Assembly: GCF_001904745.1 (NCBI RefSeq)
Contig: NZ_MRCD01000059.1
Location: 1-56,576 of the forward strand
Source of the DNA: Calothrix sp. HK-06
Lineage (GTDB): Bacteria > Cyanobacteriota > Cyanobacteriia > Cyanobacteriales > Nostocaceae
Direction of reading: 5' to 3'
DNA: 56,576 bases
The position numbers and the translations under genes were made by a program. Positions 1-8,543 of the stretch are shown here, piece by piece (position 1 is the first letter of the stretch; each line of letters opens with the position of its first letter). A model generated the notes under the pieces. The model made no database searches. It saw only the letters and a list, made by a program, of their open reading frames with translations, and was not told the DNA's origin.

Positions 1-66
1 GTTATGGAATATCACAATTGGCGCCTAATGATAGATAAAAATAGAATCATTTGAAAAAAATTAATA

Positions 67-1842
67 TTACCTTACTCCTGATTGTACTCGCCACAACGCT
101 GTATAAATTCCATTTTTTTCTAACAGTTGCTCGTGTTTGCCTGCTTCTACTAATTGTCCATATTCCATAACGTATACGCAATCTGCATTACGGATGGTAG
201 AAAGGCGATGGGCAATTGCAATTGTGGTTCTATTTACTGTAATTTTTTCTAAAGAACGTTGTATTGCTGCTTCGGTTTCGTTATCTACGGCTGATGTGGC
301 TTCGTCTAAAATTAAGATGGGTGGATTTTTTAATACTGCTCTGGCAATGGCTATTCGCTGTCTTTGGCCACCCGATAATTTTTGACCTCTTTCGCCCACT
401 ATTGTTTCATACTGAAGGGGAAGTTGCGTAATAAATTCGTGTGCTTCGGCTATTTTAGCAGCGTTGATTATTTCTTCATCTCTTTTGCCAAAGCTTCCGT
501 AAGCGATATTTTCTGCAACTGTGCCATGAAATAAAAATACATCTTGGCTAACTAAACCGATACTGCGACGTACATCATGTAAGTCTAAATTTTGAATATT
601 TATACCGTCGATTGTAATTGTACCATCCGTTACATCATAGAACCTAAGCAAGAGTTTAACTAAAGTGCTTTTACCAGAACCTGTAGAACCAACGATGGCA
701 ATGGTTTTTCCGGCGCCGATGTGTAAAGATAGATTTTTGATTATTGGTTGATGTTCTGTTTGATAACTAAAAGTGATATTCTTAAACTCAATCTCGCCGC
801 GCGCTTTATCAACGTCTAAATGTATACCACCTGTATTAATTTGAATAGGTGTATCCAATAAATCCATTACCCTATTTACAGAAGCCATTGCACGCTGATA
901 TTGGTCAAATATTTCACCCAACGACACAAGCGGCCATAATAAACGTTGTACTAAAACAAGTAAAACGCTATAATTACCTATAGATATCTTCTGTGAATAC
1001 GCCGCCATTCCCCCCATGAATAGTAAAGCTGTAAATCCGGCTAATACTAACATTCTAATTAAAGGAACAAATGCCGCAGAGAGTTTAATCGCTTTATTAT
1101 TACTCTTTTTATACGCTTCACTATCATTCCTTAATCGGGCATTTTCATACTCTTCAGCCGTAAAGCTCTTTATTGTCGTAATCCCACTAATATTATTTGC
1201 TAACCGTGCATTAAGCAAACTTACTTTTTCCCTGACATCAGCATAAACTGGTTCCAGGCACCTTTGATAAGATAGCGAACCCCACAGTATAAACGGCATC
1301 GGTAACATCGCCGCAATCGTAATGCTTAGAGGTAATATATAAAAGGCGCCACCAATTAAAATTATCATTGATGTCGTAATTTGGATAATTTGATTGGCAC
1401 CTCCATCTAAAAACCTTTCTAGCTGGTTAATATCATCATTGAGTATTGATAGTAATCCACCTGTACTATTGTCTTCAAAATAAGCTAACTCTAATTGTTG
1501 TAGATGACTATAAGCTTCTAGACGTATACCATGCTGAATATTTTGGGCTAAATGGCGCCAAAGTCTATCATAAGCATATTCAAACGCGGATTCGAGAACC
1601 CAAATTAATACAGTGATTACAGAAAGCACAACAAACTGTGAAGTTACATCTTTAACACCCAAACTAGCAATCGTCGAATCTTGCTGCTTGACTAATATAT
1701 CTACAGCAACACCAACTAACCAAGGTGGCGCCAGATCAAAGATACAATTGAGGATAGAGCAGGTGGATGCAGTGTATATTTGGGGACGATATGCGCGCGC
1801 ATAGCTTATAAGACGTTGGAGGGGGTGGGTTTTTGATGCCAT
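67..1842 (-). CDS. ABC exporter, fused membrane and ATPase domains
   Basis: A half-size ABC exporter of the ABCB type: an N-terminal six-helix membrane domain, then a nucleotide-binding domain. Visible motifs are Walker A GSTGSGKST, signature LSGGQRQR, Walker B LILDEATSA and the switch histidine in AHRLST, so the ATPase site looks intact. A frame extends upstream to a TTG at 1932, but the ATG at 1842 (MASKTHPLQRL) is preferred because family members normally begin with such a short lead-in; an ATG at 1863 is also possible. It opens the iron/siderophore district, so export of a siderophore or related peptide is a plausible job, but the substrate is not visible in the sequence. It could equally be a lipid or multidrug exporter. 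Domain assignment is sure, substrate is not. Confidence 0.9.
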   Translation of the reverse strand: MASKTHPLQRLISYARAYRPQIYTASTCSILNCIFDLAPPWLVGVAVDILVKQQDSTIASLGVKDVTSQFVVLSVITVLIWVLESAFEYAYDRLWRHLAQNIQHGIRLEAYSHLQQLELAYFEDNSTGGLLSILNDDINQLERFLDGGANQIIQITTSMIILIGGAFYILPLSITIAAMLPMPFILWGSLSYQRCLEPVYADVREKVSLLNARLANNISGITTIKSFTAEEYENARLRNDSEAYKKSNNKAIKLSAAFVPLIRMLVLAGFTALLFMGGMAAYSQKISIGNYSVLLVLVQRLLWPLVSLGEIFDQYQRAMASVNRVMDLLDTPIQINTGGIHLDVDKARGEIEFKNITFSYQTEHQPIIKNLSLHIGAGKTIAIVGSTGSGKSTLVKLLLRFYDVTDGTITIDGINIQNLDLHDVRRSIGLVSQDVFLFHGTVAENIAYGSFGKRDEEIINAAKIAEAHEFITQLPLQYETIVGERGQKLSGGQRQRIAIARAVLKNPPILILDEATSAVDNETEAAIQRSLEKITVNRTTIAIAHRLSTIRNADCVYVMEYGQLVEAGKHEQLLEKNGIYTALWRVQSGVR

Positions 1843-1932
1843 TAGCATAGCCAAACAAAGCATCAAAAATTTTAATATTTTCTGGGCGCCAAGTCTATCC
1901 CAAAACGGCAAATTTTTATCCCAAAAAGACAA

Positions 1933-2208
1933 TATTATGCATTATACCTAAAGTAATGATAATTTTTTACAATAAGAGTAAAGTAGATTCCCCAACTATA
2001 AATGGAGAAATTCGACGCTCTTATGTACTTCGGCGTCAATATACTTCACCTTTAGTAGATGAGCGAGTTTGCCAGTGATGATGGTTCAAAAGAAAGAGAC
2101 GCAACTCCTTTATCTCGTACAGAGGAAGGTGAGAAAGTTAAACCTGGAAAATTTTGGGTTTACGAACAAATAATGCATATTGCTTGCTTATTATATTAAT
2201 GAATTCCC
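1933..2208. other. Intergenic region with possible promoter for the exporter
   Basis: No gene is supported here. On the minus strand a TATAAT hexamer (plus-strand 1942-1947) sits just upstream of the exporter, next to an AATGATAAT stretch that weakly resembles half a Fur site. A short plus-strand open stretch near 2097-2174 reads like a fragment of a larger protein, but I could not assign it. Confidence 0.3.
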
Positions 2209-2409
2209 TTGGGTATTTACCCAACGAATAACACCAATACCGAATCATTAGCAGGTTATACAACTTTTGATGCTAAAACTCGAATTCCTTTAAGTCAAAC
2301 ATTTACACTTAATGCTAGTATAGACAATATCTTTAATCAAAGGTATCAATTGTTTCCAGGATTCTCTGACGTAGGTCGAATGTTCCAAGTTGGCTTGAGC
2401 GCAATCTGG
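2209..2409 (+). pseudogene. TonB-dependent receptor, C-terminal remnant
   Basis: About 65 residues match the last strands of an outer-membrane TonB-dependent receptor barrel. The pattern DNIFNQRYQLFPGFSDVGR followed by FQVGLSAIW is typical of the receptor C-terminus. There is no room for a plug, a barrel or a signal peptide: the frame opens just after a stop at 2200-2202 and has no plausible start. It is therefore the stump of a second receptor, lost by deletion. It lies directly upstream of a broken ferredoxin-like gene and a FecB-FecCD pair, which suggests that a complete uptake operon once stood here. The intact receptor of the region is at 9712-12279. Confidence 0.7.
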
Positions 2410-2424
2410 ACGTTGTTATCCGTC

Positions 2425-2658
2425 TCAAAAATGGCAACCTACTTTCGACGCACTTTCAAATGCAGTTGAAAAAGCACAATTAGGTGTAGAAGTACGGACA
2501 ACAGGTTGTTTACAGGTATGTAAATTAAGACCCGCAGTCTTTTATTTTGACGATAAAATTTGGTACACGCGCGTTAACCCGAAGTTGCTGAACAAATAGT
2601 CAACAAACATCTAATTGCAAGCAACAAAGTAACAGAACACATCTACCCTGCGGTATAA
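2425..2658 (+). pseudogene. Thioredoxin-like (2Fe-2S) ferredoxin remnant, frameshifted
   Basis: One frame reads ...FDALSNAVEKAQLGVEV, then RTTGCLQVCKLRPAVFYF and WYTRVNP. It continues in another frame as PEVAEQIVNKHLIASNKV up to a TAA at 2656-2658. The CLQVCK pair and the WY..V.PE..E.IV..H ending resemble the small thioredoxin-fold (2Fe-2S) ferredoxins found beside cyanobacterial iron-uptake genes. The frames join at about 2576-2580, where one C seems to be missing from a C run. The 5' end is fused to the receptor stump, so the N-terminal cysteines are gone. Family assignment is by pattern only; that the gene is broken is clear. Confidence 0.55.
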
Positions 2659-2665
2659 ATTGAAA

Positions 2666-3880
2666 ATGTCTACATGGCGCCGTTCATCAAAATTAATTAT
2701 TTTTATTATAAAGATACTGATTATCTCTGGATTAATCATAGCTTGTCAAAATCCGAGAATTAATCATCAGCCAAATACTACTAATGCAGCTTGCGTCCAA
2801 AACTATGAGGCAAACCGCGATTACTTTTCTGATAAAATTACTATTACCCGCGCGAAAGGTTTTAGCGTTGAATATCATAACAACTATAAAGTTATCACAA
2901 TCAACAACCCTTGGAAAGGTGCGAAAACAGGATTTAAATATATTTTAGTTCAATGCGGTACTCCGGCGCCGTCAAATATTCAAGACTCTCAAGTAATTAG
3001 TGTACCCGTTAATTCTGTAATTTCTCTTTCTACTACCCATCTTCCACATTTAGCCAAACTAGGAGTAGTCGATAAACTACTGGCAGTTAGTGACACCAAA
3101 ACAGTCAACACATCTGAAGTAGTAGAAAAAATTAAAACAGGTAAAATTGCCAACGTCGGAAGTAATGCCAGTATTAATATAGAAAAAATTGTAGAACTCA
3201 ACCCAGAGTTAATTACAACATATGGAACAGGAGATGTTAATAATGATAGTTATCTAAAATTATTAGAAGCTGGTTTAAAGGTAGCAATTAATGCCGAGTA
3301 TATGGAAGACTCACCTTTAGGTAGAAGCGAATGGTTAAAATTTACTGCTTTATTTTTTAATCAAGAGAAGAAAGCAGAGCAAATATTTGGGGAGGTTGCA
3401 AAGAGATATGAAGAAGTAGCAACTAAAGCCAAAGCAGTAAAAATACGTCCAAGGGTATTTTTAGGGTTTAACTTTAAAGGTACTTGGTATATGCCAGGTG
3501 GTCAAAGTTACACTGCTAAGTACTTAGAAGATGCAGGCGCCAATTATCTTTGGAGCAACGATAAATCTACAGGTAGTTTACCTCTATCTTTTGAAGTAAT
3601 TATCGAACGCGCTTCGGATGCTGATTACTGGCTGAATTTGAGTCAGAAGTGGAAAGAGAAAAAAGAAATATTAGCAGAAGATACTCGTTATGGTGATTTC
3701 AAAGCCGTAAAAAATGGGAATATATATAATAATAATTTGCGTGTAAATGAAAATGGTGGTAATGATTATTGGGAAGGAGGAATTAGCAACCCTGATGTTG
3801 TGTTATCAGATTTCATTAAAATATTTCATCCGGATATATTACCACAGCATCAACTTGTTTTTTACCGTCGTGTTAATTAA
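2666..3880 (+). CDS. FecB-type iron-siderophore binding lipoprotein
   Basis: A periplasmic solute-binding lipoprotein of the FecB/BtuF class, about 404 residues. The N-terminus has basic residues, a hydrophobic stretch and the lipobox LIIAC, so it should be anchored in the inner membrane. After an unusually long N-terminal insert, the binding fold begins near residue 115 with ISLSTTHLPHLAKLGVVDKL and continues through NIEKIVELNPELI. A TTG two codons upstream (2660) could also start, but the ATG at 2666 is preferred. Two bases separate it from the FecCD permease downstream, so they are co-transcribed. No ATPase gene follows, so the pair probably borrows one, perhaps the gene at 16550. Confidence 0.85.
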   Translation: MSTWRRSSKLIIFIIKILIISGLIIACQNPRINHQPNTTNAACVQNYEANRDYFSDKITITRAKGFSVEYHNNYKVITINNPWKGAKTGFKYILVQCGTPAPSNIQDSQVISVPVNSVISLSTTHLPHLAKLGVVDKLLAVSDTKTVNTSEVVEKIKTGKIANVGSNASINIEKIVELNPELITTYGTGDVNNDSYLKLLEAGLKVAINAEYMEDSPLGRSEWLKFTALFFNQEKKAEQIFGEVAKRYEEVATKAKAVKIRPRVFLGFNFKGTWYMPGGQSYTAKYLEDAGANYLWSNDKSTGSLPLSFEVIIERASDADYWLNLSQKWKEKKEILAEDTRYGDFKAVKNGNIYNNNLRVNENGGNDYWEGGISNPDVVLSDFIKIFHPDILPQHQLVFYRRVN

Positions 3881-3882
3881 TT

Positions 3883-4932
3883 ATGTATAATATCAAAATT
3901 TTAAAATATAGTAATTATTTAATTTTTAGTTTATTAATTGGAGTATTAATTCTAGCTTTTCTATTAGACATTGCACTAGGTTCGGTACAGATACCTATTG
4001 ATGAAGTAGTCAAAGTGTTATTTGGCGGAGAAGCCGAAAAAGTAAGCTGGACTAATATTATTTTAAAATTTAGATTACCAAAAGCAATAACTGCAACACT
4101 AGCAGGCGCCGCGTTAGGTGTTAGCGGTTTACAAATGCAAACAATTTTTAGAAACCCACTTGCTGGACCTTTTGTATTAGGAATTAGTTCGGGAGCATCA
4201 TTAGGTGTAGCGTTGGTTACATTAACAGCAAATTTAGCTGGTGCAAGTGCTATTTTCCAAACTTTAGGTATTTTAGGTGATTTGACTTTGGTTATTGCAT
4301 CGAGCTTAGGCGCCGCTGCTGTATTAGGCTTAGTCTTAATAGTATCACATCGAGTTCAAGATACAATGACGCTGTTAATTTTAGGCTTATTATTTGGTTA
4401 TGCCACAAGCGCACTAGTAAGTATTTTATTGCAGTTTAGCGACAGTCAAAGAATTCAAGCATATTTACAATGGACTTTTGGTAGCTTTGCTGGAGTAACA
4501 TGGCGCCAAATGCCTATTTTAATAAGTGTAGTATTATCAGGGTTATTGGTTGCAGCAGTATTATCAAAACCTTTAAATGTGTTACTAGTAGGTGAATCTT
4601 ATGCTTTAACACTGGGATTAAATTTAGAAAGAACCAGATTTTGGATAATTACAAGTGCTTCTATATTAGCAGGCGCCGTTACAGCATTTTGCGGACCAAT
4701 AGCATTTTTGGGTGTAGCAGTTCCTCATTTATGTAGAAGCATGTTTAGCAGTTGCGACCATCGTATCTTAGTACCTGCGGTGATAATAATGGGAGCAATT
4801 ATGGCATTGATTGCAGACTTAATGTGTACTATCCCCGGAAATCAAACCGTGTTACCCTTAAACTCAGTCACTGCACTAATTGGTACACCTGTGGTTTCCT
4901 GGGTAATTTTACGTCGGTATTATGCCAAATAA
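3883..4932 (+). CDS. FecCD-family iron-siderophore permease
   Basis: An inner-membrane permease of the FecCD/BtuC family, 349 residues, close to the usual length, with about ten hydrophobic segments. Family patterns are visible: FRLPKAITATLAGAALGVSG near residue 65, RNPLAGPFVLGISSGASLG near 90, and the ATPase-coupling region GPIAFLGVAVPHLCR near 275. It starts 2 bases after the FecB-type gene and ends before a short gene remnant. A single permease could form a homodimer, as BtuC does, but the operon has no ATPase. GGCGCC occurs four times in this gene, mostly inside Gly-Ala codon pairs. Confidence 0.9.
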   Translation: MYNIKILKYSNYLIFSLLIGVLILAFLLDIALGSVQIPIDEVVKVLFGGEAEKVSWTNIILKFRLPKAITATLAGAALGVSGLQMQTIFRNPLAGPFVLGISSGASLGVALVTLTANLAGASAIFQTLGILGDLTLVIASSLGAAAVLGLVLIVSHRVQDTMTLLILGLLFGYATSALVSILLQFSDSQRIQAYLQWTFGSFAGVTWRQMPILISVVLSGLLVAAVLSKPLNVLLVGESYALTLGLNLERTRFWIITSASILAGAVTAFCGPIAFLGVAVPHLCRSMFSSCDHRILVPAVIIMGAIMALIADLMCTIPGNQTVLPLNSVTALIGTPVVSWVILRRYYAK

Positions 4933-4981
4933 CGATGCTTATACAGTTTTTATTTACACAAGTGGCATGTAAAAGAAATAC

Positions 4982-5101
4982 TTTAAAAGGTGGATTTTAT
5001 TTACCGATTAATCTTGAACAAACCTACCATTACACCTGTGTTCGGCAACGAATTCCTGAATGTTAAGCGCGTTGATTAACAACAATAACTTGGTCGGCGC
5101 C
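4982..5101. repeat. 120-bp duplicated gene junction, copy A
   Basis: Aligns without gaps to 18070-18189 with about 7 mismatches in 120 bases (hand count). It spans the 3' end of a DUF4058 gene on the plus strand and the 3' end of an ABC exporter on the minus strand. In this copy the exporter is whole and the DUF4058 gene is a stump. Confidence 0.9.
4983..5066 (+). pseudogene. DUF4058 protein, C-terminal remnant
   Basis: A stump of about 27 codons reads LKGGFYLPINLEQTYHYTC and ends VRQRIPEC. It is almost identical to the C-terminus of the intact DUF4058-type gene at 17450-18154. Its stop codon overlaps the stop of the convergent exporter gene at 5063. It is the truncated half of a duplicated junction described in the findings. 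Confidence 0.75.
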
Positions 5102-6832
5102 ATTTATCAGCCATTCACGATGTGATACTACTAATATAGTAGGTTGCCAAGTTGAATTTTCTTGATTTTGGGATTCTTGCAGGCGCCGCCAAAGTTGTTT
5201 TTCTGTTTGCACATCTAAAGCGCTGGAAATGTCATCAAATACTAATAATTCTGGTTGGCGTATTAAAGCGCGAGCAATGGCAGCACGTTGTATTTGACCA
5301 CCCGAAAGACGAACTCCTTTATAACCTACTAAAGTTTCTAAACCCAGAGGCATGGCGCCGATATCTGAGGTAAATACTGAATTGTATAGTGCTTTTTCTA
5401 TTTCGCTTGTAGGCGCCATTAAGCCAAGTAAAAGGTTATCTCGTAGTGTTTGACTGAATAATTGAGGTATTTGTGGTACGTAAGCGCTACGAGGAGGAGC
5501 GAAAAAGTTTGCGGGGTCATTTACTAGGCAACCGTTCCAGTAAATTTTACCTGCTTGTACGGGTAATAATCCTAATAAAACTTGTAGCAGGGTTGTTTTT
5601 CCGGCGCCAATATCTCCTGTAATTACATTTAAGCTTCCTCGTTTTATTTCAAAGCTGATATTTTCAATTCCTTGATTGCTTCCTTGATAAAGATAAGTTA
5701 AATTTTCAACGGTTAATGTTTGTAATTTGGAGTCAGCTTGTGGTGGTGACTTGAGTACAGGTAAGTTTTGTCTTCTTCCCCAGATATTATTTAAGTAGAG
5801 TGGTTGAGGTGCAACTATGACATCGACATCAGATAAGTTATTATTGCCTTCTATTAATTCAGCCATACGCTCAAAAGAAACTTCGGTTTGTTTGGATAGA
5901 GCAATAAATTCTCCAAAAAATGTGAGAAAATCTGTGATGAATGCTGAGTAATATACAAATAAAGCAAAATCTCCAACTGTTAAACCAACATTATTTTTTA
6001 GTAATTTTGCACTCATAAGTAAAATAATTCCCGTGCCAAGATTTACCAAATTTTGAAAACTAGAGTTCAAAATAGCGGTAAACAACTGGTCTTTGAGCAT
6101 GGTTCGACGGCGTTGCTCATTGAGCTTTTGAAAATGGTTAATTACCGATACTTCGGCGCCTGCAACTTTTATCGCTTGTACAGAATTGAATATTTCACCT
6201 ATCAATCCTGTGACATTTTCGGTTGCCATACGACTTGCGCGACGATAGCGCTTAATACGGTGTTCCATTTGTTGGATGAAAATCACAATTCCAACTAAAG
6301 GTAAAAATATCAAAGCAGTCATCTGCCAATTGATATTAGCTAGAATTATAAGAGCTATTAAAGCAAACACACCAGCGTCAAAAAGTTCAGAGGTACTAAC
6401 GACATTATCTTCAATAAGTTGAACGTCATCACGGAAATAGCTTATTAGCTCTCCTAGCGCAAGAGTATTTTGTAATTGACTTTCTCTTTTTAAAGCTAGT
6501 GCAGCAGGACGGTTGAGGATTACACGCAATAGATTATGTCGCAGTAAAGCACTCATTGTGAAGCGGTGCTGAGTTTTTGTGATGCGACCGATAAAAATAA
6601 ATATGACTCTTGTAATGCCAGTAATTAGCAAAAGGATAACGAAAGTCCAAGGAGATACACTAAATTGAGATTTATTGGTGAGGTTATTTAAAAATTCTCT
6701 AATAATTAATCCTGGAATGATGGGAAGTCCCGCAATAAATAGCCAAAAAAAAGCATCTATGAGATAAAGTCGAGGAGTATAGCGAATCATTTGCCATAGA
6801 AGATGCCATAGATTTATTTTAGTTTGGTTCAT
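5063..6832 (-). CDS. ABC exporter subunit, probable heterodimer half 2
   Basis: A 589-residue fused membrane/ATPase exporter subunit. The nucleotide-binding domain has Walker A GDIGAGKTT, an intact signature LSGGQIQRA and switch histidine SHRE, but Walker B reads LLVFDDISSALD, with aspartate where the catalytic glutamate is expected. The start overlaps the end of the upstream exporter gene (6819-8543) by 14 bases, indicating translational coupling. The partner has a degenerate signature (VSAGQ), so the two together would form one degenerate and one good ATP site, as in TM287/288-type heterodimers. With the FecB-type gene upstream it forms a three-gene minus-strand operon. The substrate may be a siderophore, by context only. 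Confidence 0.88.
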   Translation of the reverse strand: MNQTKINLWHLLWQMIRYTPRLYLIDAFFWLFIAGLPIIPGLIIREFLNNLTNKSQFSVSPWTFVILLLITGITRVIFIFIGRITKTQHRFTMSALLRHNLLRVILNRPAALALKRESQLQNTLALGELISYFRDDVQLIEDNVVSTSELFDAGVFALIALIILANINWQMTALIFLPLVGIVIFIQQMEHRIKRYRRASRMATENVTGLIGEIFNSVQAIKVAGAEVSVINHFQKLNEQRRRTMLKDQLFTAILNSSFQNLVNLGTGIILLMSAKLLKNNVGLTVGDFALFVYYSAFITDFLTFFGEFIALSKQTEVSFERMAELIEGNNNLSDVDVIVAPQPLYLNNIWGRRQNLPVLKSPPQADSKLQTLTVENLTYLYQGSNQGIENISFEIKRGSLNVITGDIGAGKTTLLQVLLGLLPVQAGKIYWNGCLVNDPANFFAPPRSAYVPQIPQLFSQTLRDNLLLGLMAPTSEIEKALYNSVFTSDIGAMPLGLETLVGYKGVRLSGGQIQRAAIARALIRQPELLVFDDISSALDVQTEKQLWRRLQESQNQENSTWQPTILVVSHREWLINGADQVIVVNQRA

Positions 6833-8543
6833 TCAAGTTAGTCCTTGATAGTTGAGCAAAATGAGAATGATAATTGCTTACTAAATCTTGGCGCCTGCCA
6901 TATTCAATTACCTGTCCATTTTCTAAAATTAAAACTTGATTAGCTCGTTGTATAGTTTGGAGACGATGAGCAATAATAATTCCAGTACGTCCTAATAGTA
7001 GTTTATCTATTGCTGCTTCTAAATTCTTTTCAGTCTTTGGGTCAAGACGAGAAGAAGCTTCATCAAGGATAACTAGACTAGGGTTCTTGAGAAAAACACG
7101 AGCGAAAGCAAGTAGTTGTGCTTGTCCCGCAGAAACAGCACTATCTGTTAAGATTGTGTCTAAGCCATTGGGCAGCGAAGATAACCATTTAGATAAACCT
7201 AGTTCCGTAAGAATATCTATAATTTCTGTGTCATTAATGCTAGAATTAAAAAAAGTTAAATTATTACGAACTGTAGTAAGAAATAATTGCACATCTTGAG
7301 TAACAATACCAATTCGCTCTCGTAATTGGTTTGAAGATATTTGTTTCAGGGGAATATTATTTAAATGAATACAACCTAATTGCGGTTCATAAAATTTCAG
7401 TAATAAGCGTGTAATCGTAGTTTTACCGCTTCCAGTTCGTCCTAAAATTGCTAATACTTGATTAGGGGGTAAATAAAATGATAAATTATTAAGTGCATAT
7501 TCATTATCTGATTCGTAACTAAAAGAAACATTATCAAATTTAACCGATAATGCTTCAACTCCTAAAACTTGCTCATTAGTAGTATCTATTTTTACCGGGT
7601 ATTCTAAAATTTGTCTAACTCGATAAATACTAGCTTCTGCTTGTTGAAAGTTTTCTAACTGCTCGCGAATTTTTTCAATTGGCTCTTGTAATAAATTAGT
7701 ATAATGAAACAATACATAAACTGTACCGATACTAATTGCTTTTTGATTCCATAAATAAGCACTTATTCCCAAGGTAAGAGCATTACCAAGAGCAAATAAT
7801 CCAACTGATGTTGCCCAAAGAGTAGTATCAGTAAAACGAGCTTTATGATAAACAGCAAGCCAAGATTCTAGAAACTTATAAAAACGGTGCATTACATAAT
7901 TCACGGCGCCATTCGCGCGGATATCCTCTAAACCTATAATATATTCACCAATAAAACCAAAAAATTCTGCACTTACTTGACGATAATTAGTCCAAGGTAT
8001 AATTGCAAGCGGACGTAAACTTACAAGTATACTCAGTGCAACAACACTAAATATACTTAAACAGGCGCCTATACGCCAATCTTGTAAAAAGAGTATTATT
8101 AAAATACCACCAAGCAAAATGATATTGCCCAAAATATTAATAACTAACTGTGATAAAAATTGTGATAAAGCATTAACATCTCCATCAACCCTTTCAATTA
8201 ACTCACCTGGAGTACGAGATTTATAAAAAGCAAAATCTAGAGAAAGACAATGAGTAACTAAATCACAGCGAAGCGCATTAGTAGCAGTCCAAGCTACATT
8301 TTCGCTGAGATAAATTGTAGTTATAGAACAAGCTTGACTTAGAATAGCAACAATAATAAAAATCAAAGCCGCAAAATAAAGCTTTTGGTCAGAAACACCA
8401 GCAACAGCAGTATCAATAAAATAACCAATGATTTGAGGATTAATTAATTGTAGAGCAATATTAAGTAAAAGTGCTACAGTCAACCAAACGACGCGCGTTT
8501 TCTGAGGTAAGAGATAGTTTGATAAAAAATTTGTATATTTCAT
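6819..8543 (-). CDS. ABC exporter subunit, probable heterodimer half 1
   Basis: A 574-residue exporter subunit with an N-terminal membrane domain. The C-terminal ATPase domain has Walker A GRTGSGKTT, Walker B LVILDEASSRLD with the catalytic glutamate, and AHRLQT as the switch histidine. The signature is degenerate, VSAGQAQL instead of LSGGQ. It overlaps the binding-lipoprotein gene upstream by 4 bases (8540-8543) and the second subunit downstream by 14, so the three are one translationally coupled operon. The complementary defects in the two subunits argue strongly that they work as a heterodimer. A Fur-like stretch (ATGAGAATGATAATTGC, near 6858-6875) lies in the 3' end of this gene and could be fortuitous. 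Confidence 0.88.
   Translation of the reverse strand: MKYTNFLSNYLLPQKTRVVWLTVALLLNIALQLINPQIIGYFIDTAVAGVSDQKLYFAALIFIIVAILSQACSITTIYLSENVAWTATNALRCDLVTHCLSLDFAFYKSRTPGELIERVDGDVNALSQFLSQLVINILGNIILLGGILIILFLQDWRIGACLSIFSVVALSILVSLRPLAIIPWTNYRQVSAEFFGFIGEYIIGLEDIRANGAVNYVMHRFYKFLESWLAVYHKARFTDTTLWATSVGLFALGNALTLGISAYLWNQKAISIGTVYVLFHYTNLLQEPIEKIREQLENFQQAEASIYRVRQILEYPVKIDTTNEQVLGVEALSVKFDNVSFSYESDNEYALNNLSFYLPPNQVLAILGRTGSGKTTITRLLLKFYEPQLGCIHLNNIPLKQISSNQLRERIGIVTQDVQLFLTTVRNNLTFFNSSINDTEIIDILTELGLSKWLSSLPNGLDTILTDSAVSAGQAQLLAFARVFLKNPSLVILDEASSRLDPKTEKNLEAAIDKLLLGRTGIIIAHRLQTIQRANQVLILENGQVIEYGRRQDLVSNYHSHFAQLSRTNLNEPN

Noticed and set aside
2097-2174. IS66-type transposase fragment (TPLSRTEEGEKVKPGKFWVY)
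   Set aside because: It vaguely recalls the GKTKTGRLWVY stretch of IS66 transposases, but it is too short and the surrounding frame gives no support.
4752-5066. A 104-codon plus-strand frame overlapping the end of the FecCD gene
   Set aside because: It overlaps a clear gene out of frame. Only its last 27 codons are meaningful, as the DUF4058 stump.
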